Assembly: GCA_949840605.1 (NCBI GenBank)
Contig: CATKXN010000020.1
Coordinates: 1-31,358, forward strand
Direction: 5' to 3'
Origin: an uncultured Alistipes sp.
GTDB taxonomy: Bacteria > Bacteroidota > Bacteroidia > Bacteroidales > Rikenellaceae
Length of the DNA stretch: 31,358 nucleotides
The notes beneath the pieces were generated by a model. That model ran no database searches and was not told the DNA's origin. It worked only from the letters and a program-made list of their open reading frames with translations. Position 1 is the stretch's first letter. Each line of letters opens with the position of its first letter. Made by a program: the position numbers and the translations under genes. Below are positions 7,776 through 16,645 of this stretch, in pieces.

Positions 7776-9730
7776 CACTCGATTACGACATCATCGTCAT
7801 CGGCGGCGGACACGCCGGATGCGAAGCCGCCTCGGCCGCCGCACGATTGGGTTCGCGTACGCTGCTGCTCACGATGGACATGGGCAAAATGGCCTCCATG
7901 TCGTGCAATCCGGCAGTCGGCGGAGTAGCCAAAGGACAGATTGTCAGAGAGATAGATGCTCTTGGCGGCCAGATGGGCCGCATCACCGACTTGACGACCG
8001 TCCAGTTCCGGATGCTCAACCGGTCGAAAGGCGCCGCGATGTGGAGCCCCCGGGCGCAATGCGACAAGACCCGCTTCTCGGAAGAGTGGCGCCATACGCT
8101 GGAAAACACCTGGAACCTCTATATCTGGCAGGATGCGGCGACCGAACTGCTGTTCGATGACGCCTTGCACACGACCTCCGCACAACCGAACACCCCGGGC
8201 TCAGAAGCGGACCCGAACCGGGACAACCTCCGGTCCGCCGCGCAGATGCACCGTATCACGGGGGTCCGGACCCGCATGGGGGTCGAATTCACCTGCCGCG
8301 CCGTCGTGCTCACCGCGGGGACCTTCCTCGGGGGACTGATGCACTGCGGAACCTCGCACGCCGAAGGCGGCAGGGCGGGGGACGCCGCCTCGCACGGCAT
8401 CACCGAATGCCTCCGCCGAATCGGTTTCGAGACCGGACGCATGAAAACCGGCACCCCGGCGCGTCTCGACGCCCGGACCATCGATTTCGAACGGCTCGAA
8501 CCCCAGTACGGCGACGAGAAGCCTGCCAAGTTTTCATTCTCCACTGATACACAGCCGGTTAAAGACCAACTGCCGTGTTTTCTGGTCTATACCTCCGCCG
8601 AAGTTCACGACATCCTGCGCAGCGGTTTCGACCAGTCGCCCTTGTTCAACGGAACCATCTGCGGCATCGGTCCGCGCTACTGTCCCTCGATCGAGGACAA
8701 ACTACGGACCTTCGCCGACAAAGACCAGCATCAACTTTTCCTGGAACCCGAAGGCCGCACGACCAACGAATACTACCTCAACGGTTTTTCATCGTCGCTG
8801 CCCTGGGAGGTGCAATGGAAAGCGCTGCACAAGATCAAAGGATTCGAGGATCTGCATATCTATCGTCCCGGATATGCCATCGAATACGACTATTTCCCGC
8901 CTACGCAGCTGCATCATTCCCTCGAAACCAAGCTGGTTTCGGGACTCTATTTCGCCGGACAGGTCAACGGAACGACCGGGTACGAAGAGGCCGCAGCACA
9001 AGGTCTGATGGCCGGAATCAATGCACACCGGGCGCTGGCAGGGGAGGAACCCATCGTGCTGAAACGCGACGAAGCCTATATCGGCGTGCTGATCGACGAT
9101 CTGGTGACCAAGGGGGTCGACGAACCGTACCGCATGTTCACCTCGCGGGCCGAGTACCGCATCCTGCTCCGGCAGGACAATGCCGATATCCGGCTCACTC
9201 CGTTAGGATACGAAATCGGACTGATTTCGCAAAAAAGATACGATCATTTCGTCAAAAAAAATACGCTCGTAGAATCGCTTGTAGAGTATGCACGCCGGCA
9301 GAGTATCAAAGCAGCTGAAATAAACGACTATTTGAAATCGGTCGATTCGGAGCCTTTGACGCAGGGCAGGAAGCTGTACGACATCCTGATGCGCAACAAC
9401 GTCACCTTCGAATCCCTGCAAACGGTCCTTCCCAAACTGAAAAAATTCATCACCGAAAACGAGATGGATGCCGAGGTGATCGAGGAGGCAGAGATACAGA
9501 TCAAATATAAGGGTTACATCGAACGCGAGAAATTCATCGCCGAGAAGCTCCGCCGGCTCGAAAATATCTCTATTCCGAGCGATTTCGATTTCTATTCGAT
9601 GAATTCGCTGACTATCGAAGCCCGCCAAAAACTGTCGCGCATCCGGCCGACAACGATAGGGCAGGCGTCACGAATACCCGGCGTCTCTCCGGCCGACGTC
9701 AACGTCCTGCTGATAAAATTCGGACGATAA
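7772..9730 (+). CDS. mnmG: tRNA uridine 5-carboxymethylaminomethyl modification enzyme MnmG
   Basis: 652-aa FAD-dependent enzyme (GidA) that works with the GTPase MnmE to install the cmnm5 group on U34 of certain tRNAs. The FAD-binding GGGHAG loop is at residues 11-16. Other family blocks seen are MASMSCNPAVGG, PTQLHHSLETK, GLYFAGQVNGTTGYEEAAAQ and PYRMFTSRAEYR, with the helical C-terminal MnmE/tRNA-binding region ending ADVNVLLI. At 652 aa it is slightly longer than usual (about 620-630). The extra length seems to lie at about residues 130-155, a hydrophilic insert rich in Pro, Asn and Ser before AQMHRITGV. Its start overlaps the preceding lipoprotein gene. Two parS-like palindromes lie directly after its stop. 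In many bacteria mnmG sits near the replication origin. Confidence 0.97.
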   Translation: MTLDYDIIVIGGGHAGCEAASAAARLGSRTLLLTMDMGKMASMSCNPAVGGVAKGQIVREIDALGGQMGRITDLTTVQFRMLNRSKGAAMWSPRAQCDKTRFSEEWRHTLENTWNLYIWQDAATELLFDDALHTTSAQPNTPGSEADPNRDNLRSAAQMHRITGVRTRMGVEFTCRAVVLTAGTFLGGLMHCGTSHAEGGRAGDAASHGITECLRRIGFETGRMKTGTPARLDARTIDFERLEPQYGDEKPAKFSFSTDTQPVKDQLPCFLVYTSAEVHDILRSGFDQSPLFNGTICGIGPRYCPSIEDKLRTFADKDQHQLFLEPEGRTTNEYYLNGFSSSLPWEVQWKALHKIKGFEDLHIYRPGYAIEYDYFPPTQLHHSLETKLVSGLYFAGQVNGTTGYEEAAAQGLMAGINAHRALAGEEPIVLKRDEAYIGVLIDDLVTKGVDEPYRMFTSRAEYRILLRQDNADIRLTPLGYEIGLISQKRYDHFVKKNTLVESLVEYARRQSIKAAEINDYLKSVDSEPLTQGRKLYDILMRNNVTFESLQTVLPKLKKFITENEMDAEVIEEAEIQIKYKGYIEREKFIAEKLRRLENISIPSDFDFYSMNSLTIEARQKLSRIRPTTIGQASRIPGVSPADVNVLLIKFGR

Positions 9731-9732
9731 AA

Positions 9733-9746
9733 GTTCCACGTGGAAC
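9733..9746. promoter_or_regulatory. parS-like centromere site 1 (perfect palindrome)
   Basis: GTTCCACGTGGAAC, a perfect 14-bp palindrome located 2 bp after the mnmG stop codon. It matches the core of the chromosomal ParB-binding site (consensus tGTTtCACGTGAAACa; the variant with CC/GG flanking ACGT is found in, for example, Pseudomonas). ParB would load here and spread to organise the origin region. Neither parA nor parB is in the window. Confidence 0.75.
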
Positions 9747-9770
9747 CATTATATAACAAAGACAATAAAC

Positions 9771-9784
9771 GTTCCACGTGGAGC
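9771..9784. promoter_or_regulatory. parS-like centromere site 2
   Basis: GTTCCACGTGGAGC, one mismatch from the perfect palindrome, 38 bp after site 1 and just before the mnmG/ilvE terminator. With one flanking base on each side (CGTTCCACGTGGAGCA) it is identical over 16 bp to the site inside ilvE. Confidence 0.7.
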
Positions 9785-9785
9785 A

Positions 9786-9824
9786 AACAGATAAGGGCCG
9801 CCCGAAAGGCGGCCCTTATCTGTT
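9786..9824. terminator. Bidirectional terminator between mnmG and ilvE
   Basis: A perfect 17-bp inverted repeat (9786-9802 with 9808-9824) encloses a 5-nt loop (CGAAA). The stem has a GC-rich core (GGGCCGCC) and A/T-rich ends. It lies between convergent genes, 55 bp past the mnmG stop and 12 bp past the ilvE stop, so it can serve both. No long T tract follows on either strand; the AT-rich stem ends supply part of the usual signal. Confidence 0.85.
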
Positions 9825-9835
9825 ACATGGGTAGA

Positions 9836-10849
9836 TTACAATACAACCGTACACCAGTCGTACTTATCCTCAGCGCGACCATACTGAATATCCTGTAAAC
9901 GGGTATAAAGTTCAAGGCAATTTTTGCCGACTTCCTCGCCATATTTATATTCAGCCTTAGTCTGCATATCGTATACATAACCGATAGGGGAGATAACGGC
10001 AGCCGTTCCGCAGGCTCCGCATTCCTCGAAAGTAGCCAGCTCTTCGACCGGAATATGACGCTCTTCGACGATCAGACCCATATCCCGGGCAAGTTGACGA
10101 AGACTCATGTTGGTAATCGAGGGGAGCACCGAAGGTGATTTAGGAGTGATATACTTACCCTCTTTGATGCCGAAGAAATTAGCAGCGCCGCACTCTTCAA
10201 TGTACTTATGTTCGGCGGCATCGAGATACATAATATTGGAATACCCCATTTCGTGCCCCTTTTCTCCCGAAAGCAGGCTGGCCGCATAGTTGCCGCCGAC
10301 CTTAACGTCGCCCGTTCCACGTGGAGCAGCGCGGTCCTGTTCCCGGTCGACAGCGACACGGATCGGCTTGATACCGCCCTTGAAATAGGCGCCCACGGGC
10401 GAGCAGTAAACGATCAGCAGGGCTTCCTTGGCTGGTTTCACACCCAGACCGACCGTCGTTCCGAACATCACGGGACGCAGATAGAGCGAAGCACCCGTAC
10501 CGTAGGGAGGGATGAAACGCTCATTGCGCCGGACTACTTCGACGCAGGCATCGACGATCATTTCGATCGAAGGTACCGGCAGGCAAAGACGCTCGGCCGA
10601 CGATTGGAGACGCCGTGCATTGTCAGCGACGCGGAAAAGGCGGACCTTGCCGTCGATACCGCGGAAGGCTTTCAGACCCTCGAAGAGTTCGATGCCGTAA
10701 TGCAGGCACGAAGCCGACATATGCATCTTGATATATTCGTCCTGCGTAACCTCCATCGGGCTCCATTTCCCGTCGGTGTAAGCGTAGCGGACATTCCAAT
10801 CGGTCTTGCAATAGTCAAAACCCAAGGCGCTCCAATCTGTTGTTTCCAT
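9836..10849 (-). CDS. ilvE: Branched-chain amino acid aminotransferase
   Basis: 337-aa PLP-dependent fold-type IV aminotransferase that catalyses the last step of Leu, Ile and Val synthesis and the first step of their breakdown, with 2-oxoglutarate/glutamate as partner. The PLP-binding lysine is Lys183 in GDVKVGGNYAAS. Other family blocks are YGIELFEGLKAFR near the N-terminus, YLRPVMFG, and EECGAANFFGIK followed by the PSITNMSLRQLARD segment that binds the cofactor phosphate. The length is typical of the group with eukaryote-like BCATs. A parS-like site is embedded in its coding sequence at the codons for about residues 174-179. The start lies 48 nt after the metG stop, in the same orientation, so they may share a transcript. 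Confidence 0.96.
   Translation of the reverse strand: METTDWSALGFDYCKTDWNVRYAYTDGKWSPMEVTQDEYIKMHMSASCLHYGIELFEGLKAFRGIDGKVRLFRVADNARRLQSSAERLCLPVPSIEMIVDACVEVVRRNERFIPPYGTGASLYLRPVMFGTTVGLGVKPAKEALLIVYCSPVGAYFKGGIKPIRVAVDREQDRAAPRGTGDVKVGGNYAASLLSGEKGHEMGYSNIMYLDAAEHKYIEECGAANFFGIKEGKYITPKSPSVLPSITNMSLRQLARDMGLIVEERHIPVEELATFEECGACGTAAVISPIGYVYDMQTKAEYKYGEEVGKNCLELYTRLQDIQYGRAEDKYDWCTVVL
10314..10327. promoter_or_regulatory. parS-like centromere site 3, inside ilvE
   Basis: GTTCCACGTGGAGC in the ilvE coding region, about 540 bp from site 2 and identical to it over 16 bp including one flanking base each side. On the coding strand it encodes Ala-Pro-Arg-Gly-Thr, a segment just before the PLP lysine where the ilvE family tolerates variation at the Arg position. 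Confidence 0.65.
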
Positions 10850-10897
10850 ATCAATCAGTGTTAAAGAATTCCGAAATTCGTTCGATTCATTTTTCGT

Positions 10898-12940
10898 CTA
10901 TCCGACGACAGCCCCGTTATGGGTCGTTTCGGCGGGCTGCAGCAAACGTAATTTTCCCGAAGCATCTTCCGCCATCAGAATCATCCCGTTGGAGAGAATA
11001 CCCTTCAACTCGCGCGGTGCGAGGTTCACCAATACGAGCACCTGCTTGCCGACCAGTTCTTCGGGCGTGAAATGTTCTGCGATTCCCGATACGATCACCC
11101 GTTTGTCGATACCCGTATCAACCGTCAGTTTCAACAGTTTCTTGGTTTTAGCCACCTTTTCGGCCTCCAAAATCGTCGAAACGCGAATATCCATTTTCTG
11201 AAAATCGTCGAATTGAATCGTATCTTTCTGAGGTTCAACGGTTTGATTCTTTTCAATGGCTTCATTGGCAGCCTTCGTCGCGGCGAGTTTATCCAGCTGG
11301 CGCTGAATGACGTCGTCCTCGATCTTTTCGAACAGCAGGGCGGGCTCGCCGATCGCGTGTCCGGCAGGAATCAGGTCCATCGCTCCCAGACGCTCCCAGC
11401 TGAATTTCCCGACGGCAAGCATCCCGAGAATCTTCGCCGCCGAGAACGGCATGAAAGGTTCGATGGCGATGGCTGTATTCGCCGTGATCTGTAGGGCGAT
11501 ATTGAGGATGGTCTCCACCCGTTTCGGATCGCTCTTGATCACCTTCCACGGCTCGGTGTCGGCGAGGTATTTATTACCGATGCGCGAGATGTTCATGGCG
11601 TCTTTCAGCGCCTCGCGGAAGCGGTAATTCTCGATATTCGCCTCGAGCGAAGCCTTCACGGCGGCCACCTCGGCAACGGTCTGACGGTCGTAATCGTTCA
11701 GCTCGCCGCAGGCCGGTGTCCTGCCGCCGTAGTATTTCTGCGTCAGCACCAGCGCCCGGTTGACGAAATTGCCCAGCACGGCTACCAGTTCGTTGTTGTT
11801 GCGGGCCTGGAAATCCTTCCACGTAAAGTCGTTGTCCTTAGTCTCGGGAGCATTGGCGCACAGCACATAACGCAGTACGTCCTCCTTGCCGGAGAACTCC
11901 TCGAGGTATTCGTGCAACCACACGGCCCAGTTGCGCGAGGTCGAGATCTTGTCGCCCTCGAGATTCAGGAATTCGTTGGCCGGTACGTTCTCGGGCAGGA
12001 TATAATCCCCGTGCGCCTTCAGCATCGAGGGGAACACGATGCAGTGGAACACGATGTTGTCCTTGCCGATAAAGTGCACCATCTTGGTGTCCTCCGACTT
12101 CCAGTACTTCTCCCAATCAGGCGTAAGGTCCTTTGTAGCAGATATATATCCGATCGGAGCATCGAACCACACATAGAGCACCTTGCCTTCGGCGCCCTCC
12201 ACGGGAACCGGAATGCCCCAGTCGAGGTCGCGGCTCACGGCACGCGGCTGAAGCCCGCCGTCGAGCCAGCTCTTGCATTGCCCGTAAACGTTCGTTTTCC
12301 ACTCCTTGTGTCCCTCCAGAATCCATTCGCGGAGAAACTCCTCATAGCGGTCCAGAGGCAGGTACCAATGCTTCGTTTCGCGTTTCACGGGCACCGAACC
12401 CGACACGGCGCTGTGGGGTTCGATCAGTTCGTCGGGCGAGAGGGTAGAGCCGCACTTCTCGCACTGGTCGCCGTAGGCGCGGTCGTTGCCGCACTTGGGA
12501 CACGTACCGACGATGTAACGGTCGGCCAGGAAGGTCTGCGCCTCCTCGTCGTAATACTGCATCGAGGTCTTTTCGATGAACTTGCCCTCGTCGTAGAGTT
12601 TCCGGAAAAAGGCCGAAGCGGTTTCGGCGTGCGTCTCGGACGAGGTCCGCGAATAGATGTCGAACGACATGCCCAGCCCCTCGAACGATTTCTTGATCAG
12701 CGCGTGGTAGCGATCCACGATCTGCTGGGGCGTCACACCCTCCTTGCGGGCCTTGATGGTGATGGGCACGCCGTGTTCGTCCGATCCGCAGACCGAGATC
12801 ACGTCGCAGCCCTTGAGCCGCAGGTAACGGGTATAGATGTCCGAAGGTATGTAAACTCCCGCCAGGTGGCCGATATGCACGGGGCCGTTGGCGTAGGGGA
12901 GCGCGGATGTCACGAGGTAGCGTTTGAACTCTTTTGCCAT
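10898..12940 (-). CDS. metG: Methionine--tRNA ligase
   Basis: Class I aminoacyl-tRNA synthetase for methionine. The start chosen is the ATG at 12940, giving 680 aa beginning [20 protein letters not shown]. An in-frame ATG 111 nt upstream would add an unrelated, weakly hydrophobic extension that crosses the likely promoter. The HIGH motif is HIGHLAG just after the start. The KMSKS loop appears as KISTS in [11 protein letters not shown] zinc knuckle with two CxxC pairs (CPKCG, CEKCG) lies in the connective region. The C-terminal approximately 110 residues (from [20 protein letters not shown]) form the OB-fold tRNA-binding domain used for dimerisation. Stop is TAG. Upstream is the S46 peptidase gene, separated by a terminator, so metG probably has its own promoter. 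Confidence 0.96.
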   Translation of the reverse strand: MAKEFKRYLVTSALPYANGPVHIGHLAGVYIPSDIYTRYLRLKGCDVISVCGSDEHGVPITIKARKEGVTPQQIVDRYHALIKKSFEGLGMSFDIYSRTSSETHAETASAFFRKLYDEGKFIEKTSMQYYDEEAQTFLADRYIVGTCPKCGNDRAYGDQCEKCGSTLSPDELIEPHSAVSGSVPVKRETKHWYLPLDRYEEFLREWILEGHKEWKTNVYGQCKSWLDGGLQPRAVSRDLDWGIPVPVEGAEGKVLYVWFDAPIGYISATKDLTPDWEKYWKSEDTKMVHFIGKDNIVFHCIVFPSMLKAHGDYILPENVPANEFLNLEGDKISTSRNWAVWLHEYLEEFSGKEDVLRYVLCANAPETKDNDFTWKDFQARNNNELVAVLGNFVNRALVLTQKYYGGRTPACGELNDYDRQTVAEVAAVKASLEANIENYRFREALKDAMNISRIGNKYLADTEPWKVIKSDPKRVETILNIALQITANTAIAIEPFMPFSAAKILGMLAVGKFSWERLGAMDLIPAGHAIGEPALLFEKIEDDVIQRQLDKLAATKAANEAIEKNQTVEPQKDTIQFDDFQKMDIRVSTILEAEKVAKTKKLLKLTVDTGIDKRVIVSGIAEHFTPEELVGKQVLVLVNLAPRELKGILSNGMILMAEDASGKLRLLQPAETTHNGAVVG

Positions 12941-12973
12941 ATGTAAAGTAGATACAGTATTACTAATTTCTGT

Positions 12974-12981
12974 CAAAATTA
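12974..12981 (-). promoter_or_regulatory. Probable -7 box for metG
   Basis: On the minus strand TAATTTTG matches TAnnTTTG, 33 nt upstream of the metG start codon and downstream of the S46 peptidase terminator. No clear TTTG -33 box is at the expected distance. It supports the shorter metG start. Confidence 0.45.
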
Positions 12982-13035
12982 CTAAATTTTGAGATATTCG
13001 AGCACTAAAAACCCTTATTTTGTGAAAGATCGTAC

Positions 13036-13073
13036 ATAAAAAGAGGCGCATCCCGAAAGGCGCGCCTCTTTTG
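13036..13073 (-). terminator. Rho-independent terminator of the S46 peptidase gene
   Basis: An 11-bp perfect stem (13039-13049 with 13062-13072) with a 12-nt loop, followed on the minus strand by a T-rich run (GCCTCTTTTTATG). It lies about 20 bp after the peptidase stop codon and before metG. Confidence 0.8.
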
Positions 13074-13093
13074 TTCCGCCGGAAAATCCGGAT

Positions 13094-15190
13094 TTACTCG
13101 AACCGCAGTTCATCCAACAGCCATCCGGCGCCGGCGAACTTGTCGATGACGAAGAGTACGTAACGCACGTCCACGGCGATCGTGCGCTGCAACTCGGGCT
13201 CGAAAGCCACGTCGCCCGACATCGCCTCCCAGTTGCCGTCGAAAGCCAGTCCGATGAGCGATCCCTTAGCGTTCAGCACCGGCGATCCCGAGTTGCCGCC
13301 CGTGATGTCGCAGTCGGCCAGGAAGCAGGTCGGAAGCTCGCCCCGGGCGTTGGCATAACGGCCGAAATCCTTCGCAGCGTAGAGTTCCTTGAGTTTCGCA
13401 GGTACGGTGAACTCCGTCGGATTGGCGGGATTCTCCTTTTCCATCACGCCTTTGAGCGTCGTGTAATAGTTGTAGCGGATACCGTCCGCGGGATTGTAGG
13501 GCAGCACACGCCCGTAGGTCAGACGGATCGTGAAATTGGCGTCCGAAGCCCACGCCTTCTTGGGCTGCATGCGCATCAGACCGGCGATGTAAAGCCGGTG
13601 GCCGTCGGCATATTTCTGACGCCCGGCCTGCTGGGCCTTACTCAGTTCGCGCATCTTCCCGACGATCGACTCGCTCAGCACCGCCGCCGGGTCCTCCTTA
13701 AGCTCTTTGCCCGACTTCACGGCCTCCAGCGCCCGCTGTTCGTCGGCAAAGACCGAATTGTCGTAGAGATAATCCACATAGGCATCCGTATCGCCGCCGA
13801 AACGCTTGTCGATCACCTCGGCGAACACCGAAGGCAGCTCCTTGCAGTTCTCCCGGACGATCCGGAACATCCGCTTGGCGACACGGCGGTCCGTGGGCAT
13901 GTTGTAATCCTTATAGAAACCTTTCAGGGCCTTCTCCAGCGCGTCGCCTTTCAGCGAACCCGAATAGCGCGCCGGGGTAAGGATCTCCACGGCCCGCAGG
14001 AACGCCTCCTGCAAATACTGCAACGACGCATAATAGGGAAGCGTCTCCTCCACCGATTCGCGGATCTTGTCCAAAGCATCCGCATACCCTTCGGTCGGCA
14101 GCGTGTTCCTGGCCGCCCACGCGCGGAATGCGGCTTCCTGCTCCTGCTTGCGGCTCTTCACGTCCAGCCTCCTGATACCGCGCGACATGCCGATCGAATT
14201 CTTCCAGTAGTTCGACGACTGGGCGTATTTCGACGCATACTGGATGCGGACCTTGTCGCTGGCGGCCATATCCTCCTTGAGGATCGCCTGCCGTTCGCCG
14301 CGGATGAAGATGCGCTGGGGATTCTCCACCTCCAGCATCCGGTCGATCTCGTAGGAGGTCATGTAACGCTGCGTCGACCCCGGGAAACCCATGATCATCG
14401 CGAAGTCCGCCTCGTCGTAACCGTTCAGCGAAACTTTCAGGAACTTATCGGCCTTGTAAGGGCGGTTTTCGGGCGCGTAGGCGGCCGGCTTGTTGTCGGG
14501 TCCGGCATAGACCCGAAAAACCGAGAAATCGCCCGTATGACGTGGCCACATCCAGTTGTCGGTGTCGCCGCCGAACTTGCCGATCGACGTCGGGGGCGTG
14601 CCGACCAGCCGCACGTCCGAAAAGACCTCGATCACGAAGGCGAAGAACTGGTTGCCCCCGAAGAAGGGTTTCACCGAAATCTCCATGCCGGGGTTCTCCG
14701 TCTCGAAGCGGTTCTTCACGGCCTCCGCATGTTCTGCGACCAGGCGCGAACGCTCCTCGCCGCCGGCGATGTCGGGCACGGCGCCCAGCACGTCGGACGT
14801 CACGTCGACGATCTTGCGGATAAAGCGCACCTTGAGCCCCGGAGCGGGAATCTCTTCGGCGCGCGACATGGCCCAGAAGCCGTTTTTCAGGTAGTCATGC
14901 TCCACCGACGACAGGGCCTGGATCGACCCGTAGCCGCAGTGGTGGTTGGTGAAGAGCAGTCCGTCGGGCGAGACGATCTCACCCGTGCAGCCGCCTCCGA
15001 AGATGACGATGGCGTCTTTCAGCGACGAATGGTTCATGCTGTAAATCTCCTCGGCCGAGAGTTTGCAGCCGCGGGCCTTCATATCCCGGGCATTCATCTT
15101 CTGGAGGTAGGGCAGCATCCACATGCCCTCGTCCGCCGCGGCCGAAAGAGCGACGCACACCGCAGCAAGCAGTAAAAAAATTCTTTTCAT
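13094..15190 (-). CDS. S46 family dipeptidyl-peptidase, DPP7-type
   Basis: 698-aa exported serine exopeptidase that removes dipeptides from the N-terminus of oligopeptides in the periplasm, feeding the peptide-based metabolism of Bacteroidales. A signal peptide (about 1-19, ending SAAAD) is followed by the chymotrypsin-like halves with the S46 helical insert. The catalytic His is in TNHHCGYG (His83/84), the Asp is in the region DNWMWPRHTGDFSVFR, and the nucleophile is Ser634 in GGNSGSPVLN. The residue 18 positions after the Ser is Gly (FDGNWEAM). In Porphyromonas enzymes that position is Gly673 in DPP7 and Arg673 in DPP11, so preference for hydrophobic rather than acidic P1 residues is inferred. 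It starts 30 nt after the trkH stop and has its own terminator. Confidence 0.93.
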   Translation of the reverse strand: MKRIFLLLAAVCVALSAAADEGMWMLPYLQKMNARDMKARGCKLSAEEIYSMNHSSLKDAIVIFGGGCTGEIVSPDGLLFTNHHCGYGSIQALSSVEHDYLKNGFWAMSRAEEIPAPGLKVRFIRKIVDVTSDVLGAVPDIAGGEERSRLVAEHAEAVKNRFETENPGMEISVKPFFGGNQFFAFVIEVFSDVRLVGTPPTSIGKFGGDTDNWMWPRHTGDFSVFRVYAGPDNKPAAYAPENRPYKADKFLKVSLNGYDEADFAMIMGFPGSTQRYMTSYEIDRMLEVENPQRIFIRGERQAILKEDMAASDKVRIQYASKYAQSSNYWKNSIGMSRGIRRLDVKSRKQEQEAAFRAWAARNTLPTEGYADALDKIRESVEETLPYYASLQYLQEAFLRAVEILTPARYSGSLKGDALEKALKGFYKDYNMPTDRRVAKRMFRIVRENCKELPSVFAEVIDKRFGGDTDAYVDYLYDNSVFADEQRALEAVKSGKELKEDPAAVLSESIVGKMRELSKAQQAGRQKYADGHRLYIAGLMRMQPKKAWASDANFTIRLTYGRVLPYNPADGIRYNYYTTLKGVMEKENPANPTEFTVPAKLKELYAAKDFGRYANARGELPTCFLADCDITGGNSGSPVLNAKGSLIGLAFDGNWEAMSGDVAFEPELQRTIAVDVRYVLFVIDKFAGAGWLLDELRFE

Positions 15191-15220
15191 AAAAAACAGT
15201 ATTTAATAATCAATGATTCA

Positions 15221-16633
15221 TCAAACAACCAAATCATCCTTTCGCCGGCCGCCCTCTTCCCGTTCCAGACGTATCAGCATCGCATTGCCGATCGTAAGCA
15301 CCCCGACGCGCCCGATAAACATCAGCACGATCAGGATCAGTTTTCCCCAGACGGAAAGGGTAGCGCAGACGCCGGAAGAGAGTCCCACGGTTCCCAGCGC
15401 CGATGCGGCTTCGAACATCAGATCGAGGAATTCGCTCCGCTCCGATTCGAAAAGCGTCAGCAGATAGGTTCCGAGAAAGAATATGAACGAATAAAAAATA
15501 AAGATGGTCAATGCGTCGTGAACACGGTAATCCGGAATCGTCCTCCGGGCGAGCGTCACCTCCCGGCGTTTTCCCAGGCGGCTCCTGATAAAGGCGAACA
15601 CGGCGGACACGGTGGTCGACTTCAGACCGCCGCCCGTTCCGGAGGGCGAAGCACCTATATACATGACGATCGTAAGCACGAAGAGCGAAACGGGCATCAG
15701 CAGACTCACGTCCACCGTATTGTACCCCACCGTGGTCATCGCCGACATAGTCTGGAACAGCGAAACCAGCAACCGTTCGCCCACCCCGTACCGGGCAAAC
15801 GAAGGTTCGAAAAAGAAAAGCTGCAACGTTCCCCAAAGCGTCACTCCCGCCGTGATCCACAGGATCACCCGGGTCGTAAACGTTATCGGATATTCCCGGC
15901 GGGTCAATTTGCGCCACAGATCCGAAATCACGATGAATCCCATGGCTCCGGCGTAACTCAGCGTCATGATGATCAGATTCACGGGAACATGCGTCCGAAA
16001 CTGCATCAGGTTATCCGAATAGATGCTGAAACCCGCCGTACAGAACGCCGAAACACTGTGGAAGACGGCGCTCCAGAGCGGCTGCCCGACCCCGTCGGAG
16101 CGGAAAAACAGGTAAAGCAGCAAGGCTCCGACGCTTTCGAAAATCAGCGTATAGCGGATAATATTGGTCACCATGCGCCCCGAGGTGATGCACTCGGGCA
16201 TGGCGAACTGCGTCTGAAACGCCTTTGCGCGCACCCCGACGAAATGGCGGGTCACCCGGTACATGACAAAGGTCGAGATCGTCATATAACCGATACCGCC
16301 GAGCTGGATCAGCAGCAGCAACAGCAGTTCCCCCCAGAAAGAATAGGAAACCGCCACATCCACGGTCGAAAGTCCCGTCGTGGAAACCGCAGACATCGCC
16401 GAGAAGAGGTTGTCGACGAACGAGACGGAACCGTTCGTCATGAAGGGCAGACAGAGCAGCAAAGCTCCGATCAAGGCATACGAAAGATAGCCGAACGTCA
16501 ACTGACGCTGGGGCATGGAGGAGATGTACCCGAAGGTAAAAAAGCGTTCTATGTCGAATTTCAGCAGCCAATGGCCGAAATTACGGCATAAAAAACGCCT
16601 GCAACGCGCTATTTGCACCAGCAGTTTTCTCAT
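15221..16633 (-). CDS. TrkH/KtrB-family potassium uptake protein
   Basis: Up to 470 aa; a polytopic inner-membrane K+ transporter subunit made of four M1-P-M2 repeats. The four selectivity-filter segments are visible in order: STTGLST (about residue 84), CTAGFSIYS (about 195), MTTVGYNTVD (about 300) and LGTVGLSSGV (about 420), each with the filter Gly. The start is uncertain. The ATG at 16633 gives a basic 39-residue N-terminal tail and has GGAG directly abutting it, while Met40 (MPQRQLTFGY) just before the first membrane segment is an alternative. No TrkA/KtrA regulatory subunit is adjacent. It lies 12 nt after the nadA stop, so the two are probably co-transcribed. Confidence 0.92.
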   Translation of the reverse strand: MRKLLVQIARCRRFLCRNFGHWLLKFDIERFFTFGYISSMPQRQLTFGYLSYALIGALLLCLPFMTNGSVSFVDNLFSAMSAVSTTGLSTVDVAVSYSFWGELLLLLLIQLGGIGYMTISTFVMYRVTRHFVGVRAKAFQTQFAMPECITSGRMVTNIIRYTLIFESVGALLLYLFFRSDGVGQPLWSAVFHSVSAFCTAGFSIYSDNLMQFRTHVPVNLIIMTLSYAGAMGFIVISDLWRKLTRREYPITFTTRVILWITAGVTLWGTLQLFFFEPSFARYGVGERLLVSLFQTMSAMTTVGYNTVDVSLLMPVSLFVLTIVMYIGASPSGTGGGLKSTTVSAVFAFIRSRLGKRREVTLARRTIPDYRVHDALTIFIFYSFIFFLGTYLLTLFESERSEFLDLMFEAASALGTVGLSSGVCATLSVWGKLILIVLMFIGRVGVLTIGNAMLIRLEREEGGRRKDDLVV

Positions 16634-16645
16634 CTCCGGATAGCG

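Noticed and set aside
9733..9784. Palindromes as operator sites for mnmG or ilvE regulation
   Set aside because: They lie downstream of both convergent genes and inside ilvE, not in promoter positions; the parS match explains them better.
10850..10897. AT-rich inverted repeat between metG and ilvE as a terminator
   Set aside because: The stem is only about 5 bp, A/T-rich and without a T tract; read-through from metG to ilvE seems more likely.
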